Part shown: positions 49,053 through 58,041 of the stretch, one piece after another
Layout of the letters: each line of letters begins with the position of its first letter
How positions within the stretch are numbered: position 1 is the first letter of the stretch
Assembly: GCF_000702265.1 (NCBI RefSeq)
Contig: NZ_KL370880.1
Span: forward strand, 741,149 to 805,148
Source of the DNA: Butyrivibrio sp. NC2002
GTDB taxonomy: Bacteria; Bacillota; Clostridia; Lachnospirales; Lachnospiraceae
Direction of reading: 5' to 3'
Length of the DNA stretch: 64,000 nt
Notes under the pieces: generated by a model
Seen by the model: only the letters and a program-made list of their open reading frames with translations
Told to the model about the DNA's origin: nothing
The model's database searches: none
Position numbers and translations under genes: made by a program

Positions 49053-52000
49053 ATGAAGAGAAACAAAAAGATTTGGTCATATGCTCTCGCGTGTGCGTTA
49101 GCTATGAGTAATCTGAGTGTGGTGGCGGCACCGTTTACATCTATTACTGCATTTGCAGCAAGCACAACCGGAGTAGTGACAAGCAGTATAACTCTTAATG
49201 AGGCATCAATTTACAAAGGCGATACTTCTGTAAAGTTTGATGTAGTTCTTTCCAAAGCACTTGATGCAGATGATAATGATGCTGCTAAGGATTATGAAAA
49301 AATTGGTATTACTGTATCGAAGACCGAACTAACCGAAAAGACTTTTACAGTAGGAAATAATGTCTCTGCTGCAGATGTGTTTGCAAAGGATGTAGCAGCT
49401 ACGGCAAATAAGACGTATGAAGGAATTGATGCTAATTTGTCGAGTCTTACCGAAGGGGAATATATCGTCCAGGTATGGAACTACAAAGAGGAAGATAAGC
49501 AGACAGTATCTGGTAAGCCCGACGCAGTTACTGCTGTAAAGCTACTTGGTACAGCATCCGATAAACTCACAGTCTATGACAGACATGTTAGTGATGTATC
49601 TATCTCTTCTGACGATACATCAATAGCAAAGAATCAGGGCTCAATAACTGCCACTGTAAAAGGCGATTTAAATATTGAAGACAAGACTGATTCTTCAACA
49701 TTTAAATATGTAGTTGTTGGAGAAGAGGATTATCTTTCATACCTTGATGAAGTGACAAATAACACAGTTACAAAATCAGGTAAAGATATTCTTAAAAAAG
49801 GAAATAAAATAAGCAATGATGATACATTGTTTACTCTTGCTGCTGCAGGTGTGGTGAAGGATGAGAAGAATGGCGAGTATATAACGGAAGAAGTCGAGAT
49901 AACGCTCCCGGATTCTGGAAATAGTGTGACAGCAGGAACTTATTATCTGGTGGCATCTGAGACTGATATAACCAATGATCTTACGGTTACTCCTGTTATC
50001 GGTGTTTACGAATTTGATGTAACGAATATTGAAGGCAATGGCTTTGCAATTGGTACAGGTCTCAGTACTGATAAAACAACAATTACACAAGCTGGCACAG
50101 CAGGAACAATTACTGATCTCTATCTTGGGACAGATGTACAGCTTAAAGCATATGTGAAGAGCTCAGATGGAATAACATTTGAAGAAGCGGACAGCTCGAA
50201 GGTAAAATGGGCATCTGATAAGCCGGCATATGTAACAGTTGGTGAAAAAACTGGTTTAGTACATGCAGTTAAGGCTAAGAGTAACGCAGGAGCAAAGATA
50301 ACTGCAACGTATACTCCTGATAAGGGTAAGCCGATTGATTCAACAGCTGTAACAATAACAAATGTAGCTAAAGATGTTATAGCAATTACGAAATCAAATG
50401 CAAACAGCTACCTTAATATTGAAAATCAGCTTACAGCAAAGAATCAGGCAGGAGTAGATATAACAGCAGATGTAGAGTGGTCTGTTGACAAGGAAGGCGC
50501 AACTGTTACAGGTGGAAAATTCATAGCCACAAAACCTGACACATATGCAGTTACAGCAAAGTATGAATTTGCTGATGATGTTACAATAAGCATAACTGTT
50601 AATGCGGCTGAATTATCCGTTGCATCTAAGAGTGGAACAAGAAAAGTTGGTAATAATAACACTGCACTTGATAATGCGGCCGCAGTTACTACTGCAGACC
50701 TGATTGTTGGTGACAGCGCAGCTCTTGTAGTGAAACTGGACGGTGTAGACGTGTCTGGTGATAAAGATACTGTTTATGCAAGTGATGATGAAGATGTTGC
50801 TTATATGAAGAACGGAACCATCTATGCAGTTGGTAGCGGTGTCGCAAATATTACAATCAGCAGAGCAGATAGTTCTAACAGTCAGACGATTGTTGTTACC
50901 GTTAGTGATGAAGCGGTTACATATGCAGTGTACGATAAGAATTCATTAAATAGCAGCGGCGTTTATTACGTTGGCGATGAAGTTGAACTTGGAGTATATG
51001 TTAATGGCGAACTAGTTGATCCAGACAGTGTAACGTGGGCGACAAATGGTACCGGAGCTTCAGTAACAAGCAAAGGTGTTCTGTCGGTAAGTACTTCAGC
51101 AGAAAATAATAAAACTGCTACAGCATCAAATATCAAGATTGACGGAAAGACAATTCTCGGACCTATTACATTTAGTTACGATGTTCTGGCAAAGGATACA
51201 GTGGGATTTGCATATGTAGATGAATATACTGGAAACGAAGTAAATGTGGCAGCAAGCAGTACAGTTAGTATGGTAACAGACAGTACAAGAGAGTTTTATG
51301 CGACCTATAATGGAGAAAGCATAGATGGTAAGTGGTCAAGCGCTACTACTGCTACAGCAACAATTAATACAAAAGGATTGGTGACTGCTAAGACAGCAGG
51401 AACAAGCAGTATTACATTTACTCCTGCTGATACTTCGATAGCACCAAAGACATTTACTGTAAGTGTCGCAGCAGCAGACATTAAAGTAACAGTAGATGAA
51501 GGAATTATCACAGATAAATCTAATGTACTGTTTATAGATGCTAAAACTGGTACTGTTGGTTCATACGATGACGGAGAAGGTGTTTCAGTAGCTGTAGGTG
51601 GAACATTAGAACTTTCAGTAATAGATTCAACAAGTGGCATGGATATTACAGATTCAGCGACATATACTACTACAGACACTGAGTATATTAGTGTTGGAAA
51701 GACAACAGGAATTATCAGTGGTATCAAGGCTACTGACAAAGATGTAAGTGTTACTATTACTAGAGGAACTTCTACAGCCAAGACACTTAAAGTTAAAGTT
51801 TTAGGCACTATAAAGACAGAATCAGTAGATATTGATCCTACAAAGCTTTCACTCGAAGTTGGTGGAGATAGTGAGATTATAACAGCTAGCGTATCGCCTT
51901 CTACAACAGTGGAAGAACTCACATGGAAGTCTTCTGATGAGAAGATTGCAACTGTTACAGATAATGGTAACGGAACAGCAACAGTCACACCTGTAGCAGC

Positions 52001-52853
52001 AGGAACCGCAACTATCACAGCGACATCTGGTGATTACAGTGCAACCTGCAAGGTTACAGTAACAGAGACAGAAGCTCAGGCTGATGCCAAGGAAGCAGCA
52101 GAGAATGCAGCGAATGTAGCTAATACAGCAGCCGAGAAGGCTAATACAGCAGCTAAGGCAGCAGAGGCTAATCCTACAGCTGAAAACATAAAGGCAGCTC
52201 AGGATGCAGCAACAGAAGCTAAAGCAGCAGCTGAGGCAGCTGAAAAGGCAGCAGCAGCTACAGATGATGCAGCAGCTAAGAAAGCAGCAACTGATGCAGC
52301 TAAGGCAGCTACTGATGCGGCAACTGCAGCAACAACTGCAGCAGCAAATGCTCAGGAAAAGCTTAACTCTGACGGCTCAGCAGCTAATACACCTGCACCT
52401 GTAGGTAATGAGCTCAAGGATGCAAGCGGAAATGCAACCGGATTTGTTGTAACAGATGCAACAGCTTCAGCTCCTACAGTTGAGTACAAGGGAACAGATG
52501 CTGACAAGAAGGCTACAAAACTAGCAATCCCTGCAACAGTTAAGGATCACAGTGGAAATACTTACACAGTAACATCCATTGCACCTAGTGCTTTTGCAAA
52601 GGATACAACCCTTAAGACCCTTACAATTCCTAACACAGTTACCAAGATTGGTAAGAACGCGTTCAAGAACTGCAAGAACCTCAAGAAAGTTACAATCAAG
52701 ACCAAGGGTAACCTTACAGTTGGTAAGAACGCATTCAAGGGAATGAAGAAAGGCTCCAAGATTGTAGTTAAGGGCGTTAAAGGCGCTAAGAAGACCAAGG
52801 TTGTCAACAAGGTTAAGAAGCAGGTAACTTCTTCCAAGACAACTGTAAAGTAA
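49053..52853 (+). CDS. Surface protein C: Big2-type domains, Ala-rich stalk, Lys-rich LRR C-terminus (1266 aa)
   Basis: Start MKRNKKIWSYALACALAMS at 49053; an ATG at 49032 lies inside the ribosome-binding site. The signal peptide (to AFAAS, about 35) differs from A, B and D. The body has many Ig-like Big2 repeats; the clearest is at about 920-1005 (VDIDPTKLSLEVGGD, WKSSDEKIATVTDNG, TATITATSGD). Next is an Ala/Lys helical stalk (~1010-1110, with NPTAENIKAAQ) and an LRR_5 end (LTIPNTVTKIGKNAFKNCK) with a Lys-rich tail. It shares leader, stalk type and anchor type with A, B and D, but its passenger is distinct. It is convergent with D. Confidence 0.85.
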   Translation: MKRNKKIWSYALACALAMSNLSVVAAPFTSITAFAASTTGVVTSSITLNEASIYKGDTSVKFDVVLSKALDADDNDAAKDYEKIGITVSKTELTEKTFTVGNNVSAADVFAKDVAATANKTYEGIDANLSSLTEGEYIVQVWNYKEEDKQTVSGKPDAVTAVKLLGTASDKLTVYDRHVSDVSISSDDTSIAKNQGSITATVKGDLNIEDKTDSSTFKYVVVGEEDYLSYLDEVTNNTVTKSGKDILKKGNKISNDDTLFTLAAAGVVKDEKNGEYITEEVEITLPDSGNSVTAGTYYLVASETDITNDLTVTPVIGVYEFDVTNIEGNGFAIGTGLSTDKTTITQAGTAGTITDLYLGTDVQLKAYVKSSDGITFEEADSSKVKWASDKPAYVTVGEKTGLVHAVKAKSNAGAKITATYTPDKGKPIDSTAVTITNVAKDVIAITKSNANSYLNIENQLTAKNQAGVDITADVEWSVDKEGATVTGGKFIATKPDTYAVTAKYEFADDVTISITVNAAELSVASKSGTRKVGNNNTALDNAAAVTTADLIVGDSAALVVKLDGVDVSGDKDTVYASDDEDVAYMKNGTIYAVGSGVANITISRADSSNSQTIVVTVSDEAVTYAVYDKNSLNSSGVYYVGDEVELGVYVNGELVDPDSVTWATNGTGASVTSKGVLSVSTSAENNKTATASNIKIDGKTILGPITFSYDVLAKDTVGFAYVDEYTGNEVNVAASSTVSMVTDSTREFYATYNGESIDGKWSSATTATATINTKGLVTAKTAGTSSITFTPADTSIAPKTFTVSVAAADIKVTVDEGIITDKSNVLFIDAKTGTVGSYDDGEGVSVAVGGTLELSVIDSTSGMDITDSATYTTTDTEYISVGKTTGIISGIKATDKDVSVTITRGTSTAKTLKVKVLGTIKTESVDIDPTKLSLEVGGDSEIITASVSPSTTVEELTWKSSDEKIATVTDNGNGTATVTPVAAGTATITATSGDYSATCKVTVTETEAQADAKEAAENAANVANTAAEKANTAAKAAEANPTAENIKAAQDAATEAKAAAEAAEKAAAATDDAAAKKAATDAAKAATDAATAATTAAANAQEKLNSDGSAANTPAPVGNELKDASGNATGFVVTDATASAPTVEYKGTDADKKATKLAIPATVKDHSGNTYTVTSIAPSAFAKDTTLKTLTIPNTVTKIGKNAFKNCKNLKKVTIKTKGNLTVGKNAFKGMKKGSKIVVKGVKGAKKTKVVNKVKKQVTSSKTTVK

Positions 52854-52886
52854 TCTTGAATAAGGTTTAACAAACAGTATTAAGCG

Positions 52887-52960
52887 TTAACTACTATTTC
52901 AATTAAAGAGGCTTGCAGCCGAATTGACTGCAAGCCTCTTTTCATTGAAATAGTAGTTAA
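52887..52960. terminator. 74-bp palindrome between convergent genes C and D (bidirectional terminator)
   Basis: It is the same element as 39928-40001 in inverted orientation: the GAA/A asymmetry is mirrored. Its right flank equals the A side of the first copy and its left flank (AGTATTAAGCGTTAAC) resembles the B side. Confidence 0.9.
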
Positions 52961-53432
52961 TTGTACCTCTTTTTACTTTTGTATAAACCGTTAATTACTT
53001 AACCTTTACATTGCCTTTCTTAACAGCTGTTGTCTTCTTAAGAAGCTTCTTGTTGGCCTTCTTGTTAGCGCCTGTAACCTTGATTGTAGCGTTCTTCTTG
53101 ATGCCATTGAAAGCGTTCTTCTTAACAGTTGTAAGCTTAGCACCCTTTACGTTGATCTTCTTGAGGTTCTTAGCATTCTTGAATGCATTAGAATTGATCT
53201 TCTTGATGGATGCAGGGATTGTGATAGTTGTAACAGTCTTGTCATTCTTGAATGCATTTGCTGCAATCTCAGTAACTGCGAACGGATCACCACCAACTGT
53301 TACAGTAGAAGGAATTGTAACCTTCTTTGCCTTTGTAGCAGGAGCTGTGTAAGCAACTGTCTTGTCAGCTGTGCTTGTAACTGTGAAGTTAGCATTAGCT
53401 GTAGCGTCTGTGCCTGTAGCACCTTCCTTCTG
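52926..53432 (-). repeat. ~507-bp inverted repeat, copy 2 (3' end of gene D and flank)
   Basis: Reverse complement match of 39456-39962. It codes for the shared LRR/Lys-rich C-terminus of A and D. Confidence 0.92.
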
Positions 53433-56400
53433 AGCTGCTGCTTTTTCTTCAGCGGCTTTCTGCTCTTCCTGCTGCTTCTTTTCTTCTTCTTTCTTTTCTT
53501 CTTCTGCCTTCTTAGCCTTTTCTACCTCTGAAGCTGCTTCATCAAATGCTGTCTGGGCATCTGCTACTGCTGCTTCTGCATCCGCAACATCTTTCTCAGC
53601 CTGCTCTACAGCTGCCTCTGCTGCTTCAACTGCAGCTACAGCGCTTTCAGATTTTGCACCTGCTGCTTCTGCTTCTGCAAGAGCATCCTGTGCTACTTTA
53701 AGAGCTTTATTCGCACTATCAAGAGCTTCCTTTGCTTCGTCAAGTGCATCTTCTGCTTTTGAAAGATTTTCTGCTGTGGGATCAGCCTTTGCTGCCTCTG
53801 CTGCTTCAGTAGCTGCAGCAGCACTGTCAATAGCGTCACTTGCTGCAAGCCCTGCGCTTTTAGCTGAGCTTATTGCTGTTGTTGCCTTTTCAGCAGCGCC
53901 GTTACCTGCGTAGATTTTTCCAACAGTAATTACGCCTTTTGCATTTGTAGTTGAACCAGTCTTGTTTTCGATAGTTATTGTTGCACCTGTTCCTTCTCCA
54001 ATAACAGTAAGCACACCATTATCAATGCTGAAGATTTCTTCATCATACTTGTAAGTTGTACCCTTAGTTGTGACATCCTCTGCACCATTCATGAATCTGA
54101 ATGTATGAGATTCTCCAACTTCCATATCTGTTATTGCCAGAGCATAAGTTGAAGCTGCCCAAGTGCCCGAGTCAGCATTCTTCTTAACTTCATCAATATA
54201 CAATTCGTATACATTAGCATTAACAGTTACAACAAATGCCAAATCAGGTGTTGTAGTTTTGTTTGTAGAAGCAAAGAATGCTACACCATTTTTATTATCA
54301 TCAGCACTCTTTGTCGCTGTCACTACATTTCCACTTAGGGAAATGGATTCATTAGTCAGACCCGTAGTTGCTCCCACACTTGTAACAAGCTTCCACTCTC
54401 CATCTACAGCTTCTCCATTACGAAGAGCATTAAGTGTTATAGATTCTCCCTTGAATAATGAAGGTGCAGTTACAATATCGCCATCTTCATCAACTGCTGA
54501 ATATATAACATCCTTAGCTGTTACGGTGATCGTTGCCACATCGGACCCACTAACAAGTGCCTTTATAGTTGCTTTCTCACCTGATTTTGCTCCATCCTGT
54601 ACAGTTATAGTTCCATCTGTAACTGTGATGTTTTCATTATTTGAAGTCCATGTAAGATTAGAAATATCACTTCCATTAGATGTTGCCAGTGAATATGTCT
54701 TAGAATCACCAATCAGAATATCTACTGAATCGGAGGTTCCTACAGAATACCCATCTTCATCAACGAGATAACATGTAACTGGAGCTACCTTTATTGTAAG
54801 AAATGCAGGCTCAGATCCATATACAACATTGTTCTCATCTGTATATGTTGCTGTTAGTTTCGCCGTGCCTGCTCCTACACCAGTAACATTTCCGTCATTA
54901 TCCACCTTAACTATTTTCTCATCGCTGGAACTCCATTCAACACCATCAGCACCTTTCACTTCATTGCCTGCAAATTTGGCAACCACTGTAGTGGTATTAC
55001 CTATCTCAAGTTCTCCATTAGCATTAAGGTCTTTTCCTTTAACAGCATTCTTGCCTGTTTCTATGGTAAAACCGTTCGCTATTGTTGTGAGAGTATACTG
55101 CCCACTTGTAGGTGTCTTATAAGACACGCCATCTGCAATATCGTATGATGCATTGATCTTGATCGCACCAGAAGAAGTTGTCTTTACCTTATTTACAGTA
55201 ACTTTGTTACCTTCGATAGTAACATAGTCTGCATCCTTTTTATCATCCAGTGTAAATGTGGCATTTGATATTTTCTTTAGGTTTTTTCCTGCATAGAGTC
55301 CAAGTTCAACACTCTTACCAACATATAATCTACTTGATGTATTAGTATCAGTATCCTTTATTATTGCAGGTTTCGTAACATCTACAACTTCAAAATCATA
55401 CGTAGCGACAGGATCAGCGAAAGTTGTAGCTGTTTTTGCATTCTCAGCACCTGTATACGCAACCACAGTATACTTTCCAGCATCAGACTCTTCATTTAAG
55501 CCACTACCAGCATTAATTACAGCAGTGTCTGTAAAGCTTGTGCCTGTAAATGGTGTTTTAGTTGCCTTTGTAGTAGAATCAGATCCATCATTAACTTTAA
55601 TGGTGAAATCATCAGTTGCGTTTGCAGCTACAGCGCTCGCATCTGTACTGCCATAATTTTTAACAACTGCCCATTTTATCTGAGCTCCGCCCTTAGGGTC
55701 ATTATATGTCTCTGTAGCTTCTACAGTAATCCCGTCACTTGTTACATCGGTATCATACACCCCAAGATACTTACCTGTTCCAGTTGCAGAAATATCTGTT
55801 ATGGCTGACTTTGTAACATTTATTTCTTTGATATCAAGTGCATCGGCATCTGACCCAACTGTATCTACCCAAACACCAATCTTTGCCTGTCCTTCAGCTG
55901 CAAGATCATCTATTGCTACAGCTCCCTTTTTATTTTCACCATAAGTGGATGCTGATGTACCATAATCACCACTAAGTGTAAGAGCAGTAGATTTTATTTC
56001 ACTACCTGATGCAATACCCATAATGTATTTTGTATCTGCATCCACAAAGTATCCATCAGGCACATCACCGATATTAAGTGTAAGGTCTGTACTGTTGCCC
56101 GAATACACTGCATCAGCACCTTCTATAGTCACAACTCCTTTTAATTGAGAAGCTATAGCCTTGGTTTTAAAAGTATAATCGATTGTAGAAACTTCAACCG
56201 GCAGATAATCTTTACCAGTTGCACCATCCTGATCATACATAAGTGCAAAGGTTGTCGTTTCCCCTGGTGTTGTCATGGCACTTAAATCAAGTTTTCCACC
56301 AATTGTGTCTGCCGTGTCAGTTACCCAATCGTTAGACTTCAGCACCGTAGTTGCTCCTGAATCAAAAGCGATGTCCCCGCTCTTAACCTCTACTGACCAC

Positions 56401-56675
56401 TCGGCACCCTTACTAACATTTGGATCTTTTGCTTTCAAATCATCGCCAAATACAAACGTTACTTCTTTATTTTGTTCATCCTTATCATAAAACTGATCGT
56501 CAATCTTCTTAAATGATATATCCCATTTTGACGCAGCAGTAAGGATATTTGGTACTGTTGACTTTTGCGGGTCAGCTGCAAATACTGTCATGGGCATCAG
56601 AGCGCCCATATTCGCTACCGTCAGCGCTGTTGCCAATGCACCTGACAGAAGTCTACCTTTTGTTAGTTTCTTCAT
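52995..56675 (-). CDS. Surface protein D: Big2-like domains, Ala-rich stalk, Lys-rich LRR C-terminus (1226 aa)
   Basis: Full-length paralogue of A: the same signal peptide (MKKLTKGRLLSGALATAL to VFAAD), the same order of beta domains (WDISFKK, YDKDEQNKEVTF, GGKLDLSAMTTPGETTTFAL), a Big2-like domain (VEWSSSDEKIVKVDNDG), a longer Ala/Glu helical stalk with DPTAENLSKAE and KKEEEKKQQEEQKAAEEK, and an almost identical LRR/Lys-rich end. Passenger regions differ by many substitutions and small indels while both ends are nearly identical at DNA level, which suggests homogenisation by recombination. It starts at the shared leader copy 4, next to the recombinase gene. Confidence 0.85.
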   Translation of the reverse strand: MKKLTKGRLLSGALATALTVANMGALMPMTVFAADPQKSTVPNILTAASKWDISFKKIDDQFYDKDEQNKEVTFVFGDDLKAKDPNVSKGAEWSVEVKSGDIAFDSGATTVLKSNDWVTDTADTIGGKLDLSAMTTPGETTTFALMYDQDGATGKDYLPVEVSTIDYTFKTKAIASQLKGVVTIEGADAVYSGNSTDLTLNIGDVPDGYFVDADTKYIMGIASGSEIKSTALTLSGDYGTSASTYGENKKGAVAIDDLAAEGQAKIGVWVDTVGSDADALDIKEINVTKSAITDISATGTGKYLGVYDTDVTSDGITVEATETYNDPKGGAQIKWAVVKNYGSTDASAVAANATDDFTIKVNDGSDSTTKATKTPFTGTSFTDTAVINAGSGLNEESDAGKYTVVAYTGAENAKTATTFADPVATYDFEVVDVTKPAIIKDTDTNTSSRLYVGKSVELGLYAGKNLKKISNATFTLDDKKDADYVTIEGNKVTVNKVKTTSSGAIKINASYDIADGVSYKTPTSGQYTLTTIANGFTIETGKNAVKGKDLNANGELEIGNTTTVVAKFAGNEVKGADGVEWSSSDEKIVKVDNDGNVTGVGAGTAKLTATYTDENNVVYGSEPAFLTIKVAPVTCYLVDEDGYSVGTSDSVDILIGDSKTYSLATSNGSDISNLTWTSNNENITVTDGTITVQDGAKSGEKATIKALVSGSDVATITVTAKDVIYSAVDEDGDIVTAPSLFKGESITLNALRNGEAVDGEWKLVTSVGATTGLTNESISLSGNVVTATKSADDNKNGVAFFASTNKTTTPDLAFVVTVNANVYELYIDEVKKNADSGTWAASTYALAITDMEVGESHTFRFMNGAEDVTTKGTTYKYDEEIFSIDNGVLTVIGEGTGATITIENKTGSTTNAKGVITVGKIYAGNGAAEKATTAISSAKSAGLAASDAIDSAAAATEAAEAAKADPTAENLSKAEDALDEAKEALDSANKALKVAQDALAEAEAAGAKSESAVAAVEAAEAAVEQAEKDVADAEAAVADAQTAFDEAASEVEKAKKAEEEKKEEEKKQQEEQKAAEEKAAAQKEGATGTDATANANFTVTSTADKTVAYTAPATKAKKVTIPSTVTVGGDPFAVTEIAANAFKNDKTVTTITIPASIKKINSNAFKNAKNLKKINVKGAKLTTVKKNAFNGIKKNATIKVTGANKKANKKLLKKTTAVKKGNVKVK

Positions 56676-56874
56676 AAATTGTCCCCTTTCATATGAAATT
56701 ATTCGTCCTTTGTCGCGACAAAGTCAGACGCTGTATGAGTTTAGCGTCTGGTCAAAACGACGTGGTTTCACGCTGGCTTAACCAGACGTTAAAATCACAT
56801 TTTGAACATAGACAAATTCGTCTAACTTCAGTAATCAAGCGGTTTAGAAGAGGACATGTAACAAAACAAAATTT
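56676..56874 (-). repeat. Shared ~200-bp leader element, copy 4 (-), before gene D
   Basis: It matches copy 2 most closely (CTCATACAGCGTCTG variant) and has one base less in the A run of the hairpin loop. Its outer end meets the promoter region of the divergently transcribed recombinase. Confidence 0.95.
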
Positions 56875-56962
56875 GTCTAATATTAACAGTTATGCCTAAA
56901 TAATTTTTTACTTCGTAGTATTATTAAATTTCATGTTAATAATCAATTACGGAGGAGTAAAA

Positions 56963-57940
56963 ATGAACAGAACAAAAACTAATCACAAAATAGTTGAAAG
57001 TGCTGTATCGAGCAAATTCAACAGAAAGAATAAAATGTTTCTTAAAGGTTTCATAGAATATCTGTATTCTATCGACAGAAGTGAACGGACCATCAAAGGA
57101 TACAAAAACGACATCGAAATATTCTTCACATGGAATTACATATGTAATAGGAACAAGTCTTTCACCAGATTAAGAAAAATGGAAATAGCTGCATTTCAGA
57201 ACTATGCGCTTACTAAATGGCAGTGGAGTCCCAACAGAATCGCACGAGTCAAAAGCGTATTAAGTTCGCTTAGTAATTACATTGAAAATATTCTTGATGA
57301 TGAGATTAAAGACTATCATCCCGTTGTTAATAAAATACCTTCACCACCTATTCAAAATGTTTTGGAACCAACTGTTATCAGTGACAAAGAAATCGATGAA
57401 ACCTTAGACAAGCTTGTCGCAGATCATAAGTATCAAGCTGCATGCATGTTTGCTCTTGCAGCTTTTTCCGGGAGCAGAAGAGCAGAACTTTTACAGTTTA
57501 AGGTTAATTGGTTCTCTTCTGATAACATCATCCCCGGAACATCATTATATGTAACTCCTGAGAAAATACGTACTAAAGGTAAAGGAAAACTTGGTAAACC
57601 AATATATAAGTTCACTCTTCAAGAGTTTAAGAAATATTATGACCTTTGGATGGCAGAAAGAGAACGACGCAACATTAACTGTGAGTATCTGTTTGTAGGG
57701 AGAAACGGAACTAAAGCTACCGATTCACAAATACAATCATGTTCAAATACTATAAGCAGATACGTAAACAAGCCATTTTATTTCCATTGCCTGAGACACC
57801 AATTGTGTAGCAGACTTAAAAGAAGAGGCGTACCTGCTGATGTTATTCAGTTGTATTTTGGGTGGGAGTCTGTAAAAATGGTTGAAGTATATAATGATTG
57901 TAATGCTGCAGAAGTGTTAGCAAAATATTTTATTGCATAA
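56963..57940 (+). CDS. Tyrosine site-specific recombinase (XerC/D-like integrase family)
   Basis: The 325-residue protein starts at ATG 56963 after GGAGG. The N-terminal SAM-like DNA-binding domain spans about 25-110 (RTIKGYKNDIEIFF), the catalytic domain 140-325. Catalytic residues are visible: Arg172 (FSGSRRAEL), a Lys in TKGKGKLGKP (~205-212), His275 and Arg278 (FHCLRHQ), Trp301 at the second His position (YFGWES) and nucleophile Tyr310 (MVEVYND). So it appears complete and active. It is not next to a tRNA gene or phage genes but 88 bases from leader copy 4, divergent from D, which suggests that the inverted leader repeats are its substrates. That is inference. Confidence 0.9.
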   Translation: MNRTKTNHKIVESAVSSKFNRKNKMFLKGFIEYLYSIDRSERTIKGYKNDIEIFFTWNYICNRNKSFTRLRKMEIAAFQNYALTKWQWSPNRIARVKSVLSSLSNYIENILDDEIKDYHPVVNKIPSPPIQNVLEPTVISDKEIDETLDKLVADHKYQAACMFALAAFSGSRRAELLQFKVNWFSSDNIIPGTSLYVTPEKIRTKGKGKLGKPIYKFTLQEFKKYYDLWMAERERRNINCEYLFVGRNGTKATDSQIQSCSNTISRYVNKPFYFHCLRHQLCSRLKRRGVPADVIQLYFGWESVKMVEVYNDCNAAEVLAKYFIA

Positions 57941-57967
57941 TTTGTTGTAAACTATTTGTAGACATAC

Positions 57968-58012
57968 AAATAGCGGAGCAGTGAATTGGGGGTCACTGTT
58001 CCGCTATTTTTT
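57968..58012 (+). terminator. Terminator after the recombinase gene
   Basis: AAATAGCGGA + CAGTGA pairs with TCACTG + TCCGCTATTT (a small internal bulge), followed by a T run. Confidence 0.9.
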
Positions 58013-58041
58013 GGAGTTTTACTATATCTTAAGTATTAAAC

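Noticed and set aside
56590-57940. Prophage or integrative element end marked by the integrase
   Set aside because: No phage, conjugation or replication genes are nearby, the tRNA-Trp gene is 4.4 kb away and intact, and no attachment-site repeat is seen. The inverted leaders explain the recombinase better.
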